Shown: piece by piece, positions 45,127-53,957 of the stretch
How the letters are laid out: each line of letters begins with the position of its first letter
Numbering within the stretch: position 1 is the first letter of the stretch
Assembly (NCBI RefSeq): GCF_003316765.1
Contig: NZ_NIJF01000017.1
Location: 1 to 64,000, forward strand
DNA length: 64,000 nt
Direction: 5' to 3'
Source of the DNA: Bacillus sp. P14.5
Lineage (GTDB): Bacteria > Bacillota > Bacilli > Bacillales > Bacillaceae_B
Translations under genes and position numbers: made by a program
Notes under the pieces: generated by a model
What the model was told of the DNA's origin: nothing
The model's database searches: none
Seen by the model: only the letters and a program-made list of their open reading frames with translations

Positions 45127-45894
45127 ATGCAAGACATTCTGAAATCAGAAAACCTGTCAATCGATTTTGGCGGCCATCGTGCTGTTAATGGGATCACTGT
45201 ATCTATCAAGGAAAAGAAATTCACATCCGTTATCGGTCCAAACGGTGCCGGAAAGACAACCCTGTTCAACCTGTTAAGCGGGCAGCTGACTCCGACCGAA
45301 GGGAATATCATTTATAAAGGAGAGGACATCACATCCTTATCCCCGACCGAACGGGCCAGGAGGGGAATCGGCCGATCCTTCCAGATCACCAATGTATTCC
45401 CAAACCTGACCGTTCTTGAAAATGTGCGGCTGGCTGTCCAATCACAGAAGAAGGTCCGCTATCAGATTTTTGCGCACTACACACACTATAAAGCAATGAA
45501 GGAAAAAGCATTGGATCTGCTGGAAGTAGTTCTGTTAAAAGAAAAAGCAGATACGATTGCCGTCAATCTGGCTCATGGAGAAAAAAGAAAGCTGGAAATC
45601 GCGATGCTGCTCGCGCTCGAAACCGATGTCCTGCTGCTTGATGAGCCGACGGCAGGCATGTCCATCGAAGAAGTGCCTGCCATTCTGGAAGTGATCAGAA
45701 AAATCAAGGAGCAGGGAGAGCGGACGATCGTCCTGATCGAGCACAAGATGGATATGATCCTCGATTTATCGGATGAGGTGCTCGTCTTGTTTCACGGAGA
45801 GCTGCTCGCCCAAGGCAGCCCTGAAGAAATCATGGAGAATGAAACGGTGCAGTCTGCTTATTTGGGAGGGTTGTATGATGAACACCTTGCTTGA
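45127..45894 (+). CDS. Liv-type ABC transporter ATPase (LivG-like)
   Basis: A 255-residue ATP-binding subunit: Walker A GPNGAGKTT, Q-loop FQITNVFPNLTV, signature LAHGEKRKLEIAM, Walker B LLLDEPTAGM and the switch His in LIEHKMDMI. LivG proteins characteristically carry HGEKRKLEIA in place of LSGGQ, as here. ATG 45127 follows GAGGTG; it overlaps the next ATPase gene by 20 bases. First gene of an apparent eight-gene operon running to 52839. Confidence 0.93.
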   Translation: MQDILKSENLSIDFGGHRAVNGITVSIKEKKFTSVIGPNGAGKTTLFNLLSGQLTPTEGNIIYKGEDITSLSPTERARRGIGRSFQITNVFPNLTVLENVRLAVQSQKKVRYQIFAHYTHYKAMKEKALDLLEVVLLKEKADTIAVNLAHGEKRKLEIAMLLALETDVLLLDEPTAGMSIEEVPAILEVIRKIKEQGERTIVLIEHKMDMILDLSDEVLVLFHGELLAQGSPEEIMENETVQSAYLGGLYDEHLA

Positions 45895-46585
45895 GTTGAA
45901 TAATGTCCAAACACATATCGGCCAGTTTCACATTTTACATGATATTTCTTTTGAAGTTCCTAAAGGGGAGGTAACCGTGCTGCTGGGCCGGAACGGAGCG
46001 GGAAAGACAACGACCCTGAGGACGATTATGGGATTGAATCCGGCTACTGCCGGAAGCATCCAGTTCAAAGGAGAAGAAATTAAAAAGTGGAAGCCGTATA
46101 TGGTCGCAAAGAAGGGGATCGGCTATGTCCCGGAAGATCAAGGAGTCTTCGCGGATTTAACTGTCGGGGAGAACCTCCGTGTGGCCATGCAAAAAGAGGA
46201 TGAGACGACAGCAAAGCTTCTGGAATGGGTCCTGGATCTTTTCCCGGATCTCAAGAAATTCTGGAAAAAGCCGGGCGGCCAGTTGAGCGGCGGGCAGAAG
46301 CAGATGCTCGCCATCGCCCGAGCTTATGTCAATGACAATGAACTACTATTGATTGATGAGCCGAGTAAGGGGCTGGCACCGATCGTGGTGGAAAAAGTGA
46401 TGGAAACGATTCAGCAGATGAAGGAAAAAACGACTATTGTCCTTGTGGAGCAAAACTTTATCATGGCCAGCAGAATCGGTGACAGCTTCCACATCATTGA
46501 TGATGGGCAGACGGTCCATAACGGCATGATGAGTGAGCTCAAGCAGGATAAAGTTTTAATGAAAAAATACCTTGGAATCGCTTAG
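45875..46585 (+). CDS. Liv-type ABC transporter ATPase (LivF-like)
   Basis: A 236-residue ATP-binding subunit starting at ATG 45875 (GGGAGGGTTGT ahead), overlapping the end of the LivG-like gene. Walker A GRNGAGKTT, GYVPEDQGVFADLTV, signature LSGGQKQMLAIARA, Walker B LLIDEPSKGLAP and LVEQNF complete a LivF-type ATPase. Energises import together with the LivG-like subunit through the LivHM-like permeases downstream. Confidence 0.93.
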   Translation: MMNTLLELNNVQTHIGQFHILHDISFEVPKGEVTVLLGRNGAGKTTTLRTIMGLNPATAGSIQFKGEEIKKWKPYMVAKKGIGYVPEDQGVFADLTVGENLRVAMQKEDETTAKLLEWVLDLFPDLKKFWKKPGGQLSGGQKQMLAIARAYVNDNELLLIDEPSKGLAPIVVEKVMETIQQMKEKTTIVLVEQNFIMASRIGDSFHIIDDGQTVHNGMMSELKQDKVLMKKYLGIA

Positions 46586-46596
46586 GAGGTGGAGAC

Positions 46597-47457
46597 ATGG
46601 ATTTACTTTTCAGCTTAACCATCAATGGGTTGGCAACCGGCATGCTCATCTTTCTGCTCGCTGCCGGGCTTACCCTCATTTTCGGATTGATGGATGTCCT
46701 GAACTTTGCTCATGGAGGATTGTTCGTCTGGGGGGCGTTCAGCGGTGTCTGGGCCTATAACCTGACAGAATCCTTCTGGGTCGGAATCATTGCGGCGATC
46801 ATTACCGGTCTCATTCTTGGAGCTGTAACTGAGTATCTGATCATCCGTCCGGTATACGGTAATCACACCCAGCAGATTTTGATCACCCTTGGACTGATGC
46901 TGGTCCTTTCTGAACTGATAAAAGTAGTATTCGGGCCGGACCAGAAAGCGGCAGCACCTCCTGAATTTCTTGCAGGAAGCTTTATGATCGGGGATGTCAT
47001 CTTGATTAAATACCGATTGTTCATCATCCTCGTGGGACTGATCGTGTTTGCCATTACTTACTTTATTTTAAAAAGAACAAGGATCGGCTTGATTGTCAGG
47101 GCTGGCGTCATGAACAAGGAAATGGTTCAAACGCTGGGCATCAACATCCGGGTGGTCTTCACAATTGTTTTTATGGCAGGGGCAGCCATGGCCGCACTTG
47201 GCGGAATGCTGATGGCTCCGTATTCAGGTGTCATCTACGCTGAAATGGGGCTGGAGTTCGGGATTCTCGCTTTCATTGTAGTTGTAATTGGCGGGATGGG
47301 AAGCTTCCCTGGATCACTTCTGGCAGCGATTCTTGTCGGTCTTGCTCAAGCCTACATGGCTTACTATGTACCGGCGCTGTCGCTGGCTGTCAACATGCTT
47401 CTTATGACCGTCGTCTTGATTTTCAGGCCGCAGGGACTATTTATGGTGAAGGGGTGA
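46597..47457 (+). CDS. Liv-type ABC transporter permease (LivH-like)
   Basis: A 286-residue membrane permease with about 8-9 helices; LLAAGLTLIFGLMDVLNFAH near the start and MGLEFGILAFIVVVIGGMGS near the end are LivH signatures (start of the translocation pathway and the coupling loop region). AGGAGGTGGAGAC precedes ATG. Pairs with the next gene; stop and start are only 4 bases apart. Confidence 0.92.
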   Translation: MDLLFSLTINGLATGMLIFLLAAGLTLIFGLMDVLNFAHGGLFVWGAFSGVWAYNLTESFWVGIIAAIITGLILGAVTEYLIIRPVYGNHTQQILITLGLMLVLSELIKVVFGPDQKAAAPPEFLAGSFMIGDVILIKYRLFIILVGLIVFAITYFILKRTRIGLIVRAGVMNKEMVQTLGINIRVVFTIVFMAGAAMAALGGMLMAPYSGVIYAEMGLEFGILAFIVVVIGGMGSFPGSLLAAILVGLAQAYMAYYVPALSLAVNMLLMTVVLIFRPQGLFMVKG

Positions 47458-47461
47458 AACA

Positions 47462-48421
47462 ATGCAGTCATTGCGCATGAACCACAGTACATGGATCTAT
47501 CTTGTCATTGCCCTTCTGTTAGCGATCCTGCCCTTTATGGTGACGGGAAGAAGCCTCTTGTTCCTGATCATGCAAATCTTCATTCTCGGCATTTTCGCAA
47601 TGAGCTATGATTTGCTGCTCGGTTATACAGGAATTGTTTCGTTCGGACACACAATGTTCTTTGGCATCGGAGCCTACTCCACAGCGGTCATGTTTAATAA
47701 GCAGGAACCGACACTGTTGACACTGCTGCTTGGGATTGTCATCGCGGTCGTGGTGGCAGCCATTGTCAGCTTCATCGTGGGTGTCCTGACGCTTCGCTTG
47801 AAAAGCCACTTTTATGCGATGCTCACATTAGCGCTTGCCGGGCTGTTCCTGGTAGCCGCCGAAAAGTGGCGGAGTGTAACTGGGGGAGCAGATGGGTTTA
47901 CGTTTTCAATTCCCGATATATTCAAGGAACGGACGACTCTTTACCTGACCTGCCTCGTTGTGATGGTTCTTATCTTTTTCGGTCTTAAACGATTTACTGA
48001 ATCACCGCTCGGGAGGGTGCTTCTTGCCATCCGGGAGAATGAGGGACGGACAGAGTCACTCGGCTACAAAGTGCTTCATTACAAAGTAATTGTCAGTGTC
48101 GTTTCAGGAGTCGTCGCAAGCATTGCCGGGGTGTTATATATGCTGTCACTCCGATTCGTTGATACAAGTGTATTTGCCACAGATGTCACACTGGATGCCT
48201 TGCTGATGACCATCATCGGGGGAGTCGGTACATTGATTGGTCCGATCATCGGTGCGGCACTGGTCGAGTTCGCCCATCACTGGCTGTCGGATCTCTCAGG
48301 AGTTCACTGGATTTTTGAAAGATGGATCATTCTATTTGGAACCGTGTATATTTTGGCGGTGATCTTTTTTCCAAAAGGAATCGCCGGCACATTGCAAGGG
48401 TTATTCAAAAAAGAACGGTAA
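47462..48421 (+). CDS. Liv-type ABC transporter permease (LivM-like)
   Basis: A 319-residue permease, LivM type: AMSYDLLLGYTGIVSFGHTM, then GGADGFTFSIPDIF, IRENEGRTESLGY (ATPase-coupling EAA-like loop) and DALLMTIIGGVGTLIGPIIG. About nine membrane helices. GAAGGGGTGAAAC precedes ATG. Completes the ABC importer with LivJ-, LivG-, LivF- and LivH-like proteins. Confidence 0.92.
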   Translation: MQSLRMNHSTWIYLVIALLLAILPFMVTGRSLLFLIMQIFILGIFAMSYDLLLGYTGIVSFGHTMFFGIGAYSTAVMFNKQEPTLLTLLLGIVIAVVVAAIVSFIVGVLTLRLKSHFYAMLTLALAGLFLVAAEKWRSVTGGADGFTFSIPDIFKERTTLYLTCLVVMVLIFFGLKRFTESPLGRVLLAIRENEGRTESLGYKVLHYKVIVSVVSGVVASIAGVLYMLSLRFVDTSVFATDVTLDALLMTIIGGVGTLIGPIIGAALVEFAHHWLSDLSGVHWIFERWIILFGTVYILAVIFFPKGIAGTLQGLFKKER

Positions 48422-48476
48422 GAAAGCGTGAAAAACCAGTGAAATCTGAAAAGAATATAGCCGGTTAGAGGGGGAT

Positions 48477-48671
48477 ATGATGAACCAGCTTATCACATCG
48501 TTCATAGTCCGCTGCCACGTGATTGACTCTCACCAGCGGGATTACAGGATCAAGTTGACGCATGTTCAAGGAGAAAACGAAATATCCTTTGATTCTTTTG
48601 AGGATGCGATGAACCATATGAAACAAACAGTCGAAGGATTGAAAATCACATCAGAGGAGGACCGGAAATGA
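48477..48671 (+). CDS. Small protein in the acyl-CoA operon, unknown function
   Basis: A 64-residue protein: RCHVIDSHQRDYRIKLTHVQ then EISFDSFEDAMNHMKQTVEG, looking like three strands plus a helix. Ribosome site AGAGGGGGATATG, and its end overlaps the next start by ATGA, so it is a real, translationally coupled member. I do not recognise the family. Size and place suggest an accessory subunit of the KASIII-like enzyme that follows, which is inference only. Confidence 0.75.
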   Translation: MMNQLITSFIVRCHVIDSHQRDYRIKLTHVQGENEISFDSFEDAMNHMKQTVEGLKITSEEDRK

Positions 48672-49672
48672 ATGCCGGAATCAAAGGGTTGGGTGTGTAC
48701 ATTCCCCAGCGGAAAATGACGGCGGCGGACCTTGCGGAAAAAGCAGGGATGCCGGAGAACATTGTCATAGAGAAACTGGGAATCAAAGAAAAGCCGCTGC
48801 CGGGACCGGATGACCATACCTGCCAGATGGGAATCGAGGCTGCTCGGGATGCCATCGCAAAAACAGGTGTGGATCCAGCTTTAATCGATATGGTGATCTA
48901 TATCGGCGAGGAGTACAAAGAGTATCCTCTCTGGACCGCAGCCATAAAGCTTCAGGAGGAGATTGGTGCCGTCAACGCGTTTGCCTTTGATATGGCGCTT
49001 CGCTGCGGGACGACGATCCTGGCGGTGAAGATGGCCAAGGATATGATGATGGCTGATCCCGCTATTAAAACGGTACTGCTTGCCGGGGGCTACAGGAATG
49101 TGGATTTCATAGATTACGAGAATCCAAGGACAAGATTCATGTATAATCTCGGAGCAGGTGGAGCGGCGATGATTATCGAAAGGGATACTAATCAAAACAT
49201 CATTCTCGGCAGCCATATCATAACCGATGGATCCTTTTCAGAAGATGTGGTCGTTCCGGTTGGCGGCACGAAAAGCCCTTTGACTGCAGAGAGCTTGGAA
49301 GCAGGGCTCTACCAATTGGATGTGCTGGATCCGGAAGGCATGAAGGCGCGCCTGGAAAAGAAGTCGATGGAGAATTTCCTGAAAGTGATTAGAACAGCGC
49401 TTGAAAAGAGCGGATGCACTCAGGATGACATTGGCTACGTCGCGATTCTGCACATGAAAAGATCCGCCCATCATTTTGTGCTGAATGAACTGGGGGTGCA
49501 CCCTGATCAATCTATCTATCTTGAAGACTATGGGCATATCGGACAGATGGACCAGATCATTTCCCTTCAGCTTGCAGAAGAGAGAGGGATGCTGAAAAAG
49601 GGGGATATCATTGTCCTGGTCAGCGCGGGCATCGGTTATGCATGGGGAGCAAACGTCATTCGCTGGGGATGA
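48668..49672 (+). CDS. KASIII (FabH)-like thiolase-fold enzyme with altered active site
   Basis: A 334-residue condensing-type enzyme. The catalytic Cys is in MALRCGTTILA (Cys113). His is in AILHMKRSAHHF, at the place of FabH HQAN. The third residue, Asn in FabH (YGNTSA), appears as His in YGHIGQMDQ. So the set is Cys-His-His rather than Cys-His-Asn, suggesting chemistry other than standard decarboxylative condensation; HMG-CoA-synthase-like or transacylase chemistry are options. The N-terminal IKGLGVYIPQRKMTAADLA is typical of the fold. Context with hydrolase, SDR and acyl-CoA ligase points to breakdown or modification of an acyl-CoA. Confidence 0.85.
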   Translation: MNAGIKGLGVYIPQRKMTAADLAEKAGMPENIVIEKLGIKEKPLPGPDDHTCQMGIEAARDAIAKTGVDPALIDMVIYIGEEYKEYPLWTAAIKLQEEIGAVNAFAFDMALRCGTTILAVKMAKDMMMADPAIKTVLLAGGYRNVDFIDYENPRTRFMYNLGAGGAAMIIERDTNQNIILGSHIITDGSFSEDVVVPVGGTKSPLTAESLEAGLYQLDVLDPEGMKARLEKKSMENFLKVIRTALEKSGCTQDDIGYVAILHMKRSAHHFVLNELGVHPDQSIYLEDYGHIGQMDQIISLQLAEERGMLKKGDIIVLVSAGIGYAWGANVIRWG

Positions 49673-49687
49673 AAGGAAGGGGTAATT

Positions 49688-50599
49688 ATGGCGGAAATCA
49701 CGTTGAAGGAAGTGCAATTACAGAATGGGGAAACGATTGGATACAGGGAGCGTGAAGGAGGCAGTCAAACGGTTGTGCTTGTTCACGGCAACATGACCTC
49801 GTCTGCTCACTGGGACCTTGTACTTGAGAATATGGATGAAAGATATAAAGTATATGCGATTGATCTGAGAGGCTTCGGCGCCTCCTCTTACCACAGGCCG
49901 ATCCATTCCATCAAAGATTTTTCCGATGATCTAAAAGGGTTTTCTGATGCTCTGGGCCTGAGCGGCTTTGCCCTGGTTGGGTGGTCGCTGGGAGGAGCCG
50001 TCTGCCAGCAGTTCTGTATTGATTATCCAGGCTTCTGCAGCAAGCTTGTGCTTGTCGCCTCTGCATCTACACGGGGCTACCCGTTTTTCGGAAGCAATGA
50101 CCAGGGGCTTCCTGATCCTGAAAAAAGGTTGAAAACGCTGGATGAAGTGAAGTGCGATCGCGGGAAGACAATCCCTGTTCAAGGTGCATATGACCAGAAG
50201 AACCACCAACTGCTGAGAGCGATATGGGATGCACTCATCTATACCAGTGAAAAACCAGAACCGGAAAGATACGAAAAATATCTCGATGATATGTGCACAC
50301 AGCGAAATTTAGCCGATGTCTATCAGGCTTTGAATATCTTCAATATCAGCAGGCATGATAACGGATTAACGAAGGGGAACCATGAAGTCGACACCATTGA
50401 CATCCCAGTTCTTGCTTTAAGGGGAGACCGGGATCTTGTGGTCACAGAGAGAATGACCAAGGAATTGGTTGAGGATTTTGAAGGCAGGGTGAAGTTCATA
50501 GAAATGAAGGACTGCGGGCATTCACCGCTGATTGATGATTTGGATGGGCTCTTGCGGCATATGGAGCAATTTTTGGAGAGGGAGGAACAGAAAGCATGA
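49688..50599 (+). CDS. Alpha/beta hydrolase
   Basis: A 303-residue cytoplasmic hydrolase: VHGNMTSSAHW oxyanion strand, nucleophile elbow GWSLGG (Ser100), Asp in RGDRDLVV and His in DCGHSPLID. A long cap (about 125-225) may enclose an acyl substrate. Similar enzymes split C-C bonds of beta-diketones, esters or thioesters. It ends by ATGA overlap with the SDR gene, so it is part of the same operon. AAGGAAGGGGTAATT precedes ATG. Confidence 0.88.
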   Translation: MAEITLKEVQLQNGETIGYREREGGSQTVVLVHGNMTSSAHWDLVLENMDERYKVYAIDLRGFGASSYHRPIHSIKDFSDDLKGFSDALGLSGFALVGWSLGGAVCQQFCIDYPGFCSKLVLVASASTRGYPFFGSNDQGLPDPEKRLKTLDEVKCDRGKTIPVQGAYDQKNHQLLRAIWDALIYTSEKPEPERYEKYLDDMCTQRNLADVYQALNIFNISRHDNGLTKGNHEVDTIDIPVLALRGDRDLVVTERMTKELVEDFEGRVKFIEMKDCGHSPLIDDLDGLLRHMEQFLEREEQKA

Positions 50600-51326
50600 G
50601 CAGACTGAGAAGCAAAACAGCTGTGATCACCGGGGCGGCTAACGGCATCGGACTTGAAGCGGCCCGAACGTTCAAGCGGGAAGGAGCAAACGTTGTGATC
50701 GCCGATTTTAACGAAGAGGCAGGCAAGAAAGCGGAGGAAGCGAATCCAGGAGTCGTTTTGTCAGGGTGGATGTTTCGGACAGGGAAAGTGTTGACAGCCT
50801 TGTCAAAACGGTCACCGACCGATTCGGAACCATCGATATTCTCATCAATAATGCGGGCATCACAAGAGATTCAATGCTCTCAAAAATGACAGCCGAGCAG
50901 TTTCAGCAAGTCATCAATGTGAACTTGACGGGAGTATTTCATTGCACGCAGGCCGTATTGCCTTACATGGTCAATCAGGGCAGCGGCAAAATCATCAACA
51001 CTTCATCTGTAACGGGTACCTATGGCAATGTCGGACAGACAAACTATGCCGCAGCCAAGGCCGGAGTGATCGGTATGACGAAAACATGGGCAAAGGAGCT
51101 TGCCAGAAAAGGCATCAATGTCAATGCCGTGGCGCCTGGTTTTACTGAAACAGCCATGGTGGCCGAAGTGCCGGAAAAAGTGATTGAAAAAATGAAAGCC
51201 CAGGTTCCGATGGGACGCCTCGGGAAACCCGAGGATATCGCCAATGCCTATCTGTTCCTGGCAAGCGGCGAATCGGATTATGTGAATGGCCATGTTCTTC
51301 ATGTCGATGGAGGAATCATGATGTAG
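50596..51326 (+). pseudogene. FabG-like SDR with single-base frameshift
   Basis: The first frame (from ATG 50596) gives MSRLRSKTAVITGAANGIGL and runs out of homology at the T run 50756-50759. The second (from about 50766) continues DVSDRESVDSL, INNAGITRD, SSVTGTYGN with Tyr/Lys in NYAAAKAG, and LHVDGGIMM. One extra T restores FVRVDVSDRESV and a ~243-residue 3-oxoacyl-(ACP/CoA) reductase-like enzyme with all catalytic residues. Because neighbouring operon genes are intact and the error is in a homopolymer, the gene may be functional in the real genome. Confidence 0.85.
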
Positions 51327-51342
51327 AAGAGGAGAGATTGGA

Positions 51343-52839
51343 GTGAGCTATGAAATCGATTGGGTGAAGAGCAGGTCTGATTTATTTCCAGAAAAACGCG
51401 CCGTCATTGATTCCGTTACACAGGATTCCTGGACCTATAAAGAACTGGATGAACGCGCATCCCGGCTTGCCGGCCTGTTTCTGGCACAGGGGGTCGGAAA
51501 AGGGGACCGTATTGCACTATTTGCTGAAAATCATATCAGTTATTTCGATTTTCTGTTTGCCTGTTTAAAGATAGGAGCGGTTTTTGTGCCGTTGAATTGG
51601 AGGCTTTCCACCGAGGAACTTCAGTTTGTGGTGTCTGACGCAGCACCAGTGATCATGGGGGTGCAGTCCTGTTTCATCAAACAGGCAAGCGGGCTTCAGG
51701 AGGATTTTTATTTAATAGAAGTGGACTCGAATCACTACCTGGATCAATTTCCAGCTGCTGATAGGCTGGGCGGACCGCTTCTGCAGGAGTCCGATCCACT
51801 TGCCATGATCTATACCGGCGGCACTACAGGACACCCAAAAGGCGCGGTACTCTCTCATCGTTCGATCATGTGGAATGCCGTTAACACCATCGTCAGCTGG
51901 AATCTCACAGATAGGGACACCACGATGACATGCATCCCGATGTTTCATACCGGAGGACTGAATGCTTTGTCGATCCCCGTTCTAATTGCCGGCGGCACGG
52001 TTGTTTTATCCCCAGGCTTCGAACCAGAGCAGGCAGTGAAGGATCTTATTAAATACAAGTGCTCCATCGTCCTGTTTGTTCCGACCATGTATCACATGCT
52101 GACCAGGACAAAGGAATTCAAGAACGCTAAGTTTCCGGATATGAAGGTCTTTTTGTCTGGAGGTGCCCCTTGTCCCATGGGCATCTATGATATTTTCAGC
52201 AGCAAGGGATTGGCATTCAAAGAAGGCTATGGGTTGACTGAAGCGGGACCGAATAACTTTTACATCGACCCGAGGGAAGCCCTTCAGCGGAGAGGATCAG
52301 TAGGGAAGCCGATGCTGTTCAATGCCGTGAAGGTTGTGAAAGAAACCGGAGATGAAGCGGGACCTGATGAAGTGGGCGAGCTGTATCTGCGCGGAAGCCA
52401 CCTCTTTGAATACTATTGGAACAAAGAAGAAGAGACGAAGGAAGTATGGAGGGACGGCTGGTTTCAGACAGGGGACCTGGCTATGATGGATAAAGCGGGT
52501 TACTACTATATCGTCGGCAGGAAAAAAGATATGATCATCACGGGAGGAGAAAATGTCTATCCCTTGGAAATTGAAAACTGGCTCGAATCCTATGATTCTG
52601 TGGAAGAAGTCGCTGTCCTTGGCGTACCCGACGATAAATGGGGAGAGAAAGTAGTCGCCTTCATTACGGCTGGCAGCAGCACCGGTCTTACGGAAGAAGA
52701 GCTTGCGAATTACTGCAGAAAAAAACTGGCAAAATACAAAATACCTAAAAATTTCTATTTCATTGAAGAGCTCCCGAAAACCCATGTGGGCAAAATCGAT
52801 AAAAATGAGTTGAGGAAGAGACTGGATAAGGTGACGTAA
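51343..52839 (+). CDS. Acyl-CoA synthetase (AMP-forming ligase)
   Basis: A 498-residue ANL-superfamily ligase that activates a carboxylic acid to acyl-AMP and then acyl-CoA. P-loop motif YTGGTTGHPKGAVLSH, the A5 motif EGYGLTEAGP, the A7/A8 region FQTGDLAMMDKAGYYYIVGR and KKDMIITGGENVYP, and the catalytic Lys in THVGKIDKNELRKRL are all present. GTG start behind AGAGGAGAGATTGGA. Medium- or long-chain and aromatic acids are possible. Last gene of the Liv operon, followed by a terminator. Together with the importer it implies uptake and activation of an external carboxylate. Confidence 0.93.
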   Translation: MSYEIDWVKSRSDLFPEKRAVIDSVTQDSWTYKELDERASRLAGLFLAQGVGKGDRIALFAENHISYFDFLFACLKIGAVFVPLNWRLSTEELQFVVSDAAPVIMGVQSCFIKQASGLQEDFYLIEVDSNHYLDQFPAADRLGGPLLQESDPLAMIYTGGTTGHPKGAVLSHRSIMWNAVNTIVSWNLTDRDTTMTCIPMFHTGGLNALSIPVLIAGGTVVLSPGFEPEQAVKDLIKYKCSIVLFVPTMYHMLTRTKEFKNAKFPDMKVFLSGGAPCPMGIYDIFSSKGLAFKEGYGLTEAGPNNFYIDPREALQRRGSVGKPMLFNAVKVVKETGDEAGPDEVGELYLRGSHLFEYYWNKEEETKEVWRDGWFQTGDLAMMDKAGYYYIVGRKKDMIITGGENVYPLEIENWLESYDSVEEVAVLGVPDDKWGEKVVAFITAGSSTGLTEEELANYCRKKLAKYKIPKNFYFIEELPKTHVGKIDKNELRKRLDKVT

Positions 52840-52842
52840 CGG

Positions 52843-52881
52843 AGCATCCCGCCACACTAGAATGTGGGCGGGTGCTTTTTG
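52843..52881 (+). terminator. Terminator of the Liv/acyl-CoA operon
   Basis: GCATCCCGCCACAC pairs with GTGGGCGGGTGC, followed by TTTTTGTG. The next gene is 1.1 kb away. Confidence 0.85.
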
Positions 52882-53023
52882 TGTGAGAGGGAGAGTCAGG
52901 AAAGTCGATGGCAATGACGTTCAAAGTTAGTAAGTTCTTTTTCTGGTGAAGCAATAGCGGAGACGACCATAGTTGGGGCGTCTAAATAAGCCGCTCTATT
53001 TTACAAAAGCTCTATTTGTGACT

Positions 53024-53502
53024 AATGGTATGCTTCCCAGCAAATTATGCCATTATCTTCGGAGCTCCATGACTTAATGGTATGTTTCCCAGCAAATCAT
53101 ACCATTAACTTCGAGGCTCCATGACTTAATGGTACGTTTCCCAGCAAATCATGCCATTAACTTCGAGGCTCCATGACTTAATGGTACGTTTCCCAGCAAA
53201 TCATGCCATTAACTTCGCGGCTCCATGACTTAATGGTATGTTTCCTGGCTAATCATGCCATTATCTTCATGGCTCGAACGACTTAATGGTACGTTTCCCA
53301 GCAAATCATGCCATTAACTTCGCGGCTCCATGACTTGATGGTACGTTTCCCGGCTAATCATGCCATTAACTTCGAGGCTCCATGACTTGATGGTACTTTC
53401 CCAGCAAATCATACCATCAACTTTGCGGCTCCATGACTTAATGGTACGTTTCCTGGCTAATCATGCCATTAACTTCGCGGCTCCATGACTTAATGGTACG
53501 TT
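53024..53502 (+). repeat. Tandem array of about 10 units of 52 bp
   Basis: The unit TTAATGGTACGTTTCCCAGC + AAATCATGCCATTAACTTCG + CGGCTCCATGAC recurs about ten times with a few substitutions. Each unit has the inverted pair AATGGTA/TGCCATT. Related in its AATGGTACG arm to the array at 42 kb but otherwise different. Confidence 0.9.
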
Positions 53503-53692
53503 CATATCTACTTGCAAATATACCGATATCTAAATTCTCCTCTCCCCATTCTTTTTATAAGGTTTCTGTGAATAGAGCGATATTTTTAAAACTAATATCA
53601 AATAGCTCTATAAAGGAATTTAAACGGGTTTTATCGAATTACTCAAGAAAGTAAACTTTCGGTACAGGCCTGCGAAGTTGCGCATATATTTT

Positions 53693-53893
53693 AAAGGCTA
53701 TTTTCTTATACATTGTTGCTTTCAGAAAAATCCCAAAAGCCGGATTTCCCCCCTGGATACTAGGCTTTTTCGATCTAAACGAAGAGAGAAGCTCTATTCT
53801 CTTTTGTTTAACAGGATTTTCCGGGTTAATTATGGCTCTATCTTTCGCAATTAATATCAAATAGCCACAAAGTTTACGAAAAGAGCCATTTTA
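53693..53893. repeat. Dispersed repeat family C, copy 2
   Basis: AGGCTATTTTCTTATACATT + GTTGCTTTCAG ... ATCAAATAGCCACAAAGTTT + ACGAAAAGAGCCATT, matching copies at 22.4 and 58.6 kb. Between it and the array is AT-rich DNA without a supported gene. Confidence 0.7.
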
Positions 53894-53957
53894 AAAGAAG
53901 GTACAGGTCTGCAATTTTACAGAAGTCTGAAATATTAATAAGAAAGGAGGAAAAGAG

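Noticed and set aside
44452..45160. Open frames in both strands before livG
   Set aside because: They read through GC-rich intergenic repeats (families A and B).
43184..48421. Calling the importer a true branched-chain amino-acid transporter
   Set aside because: The family also imports many carboxylates and amides, and the linked enzymes are acyl-CoA type; symbols livJFGHM were left out for this reason.
1340..50762. Programmed -1 frameshifting as explanation for the three split genes
   Set aside because: The runs are C-AAA-AAG, G-AAA-AAC (out of phase) and GTT-TTG, not standard slippery heptamers in phase, and no stem-loop is evident; a missing base is simpler.
53463..53860. Open frames of 63-73 residues
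   Set aside because: Lie in the end of the 52-bp array and in repeat family C.
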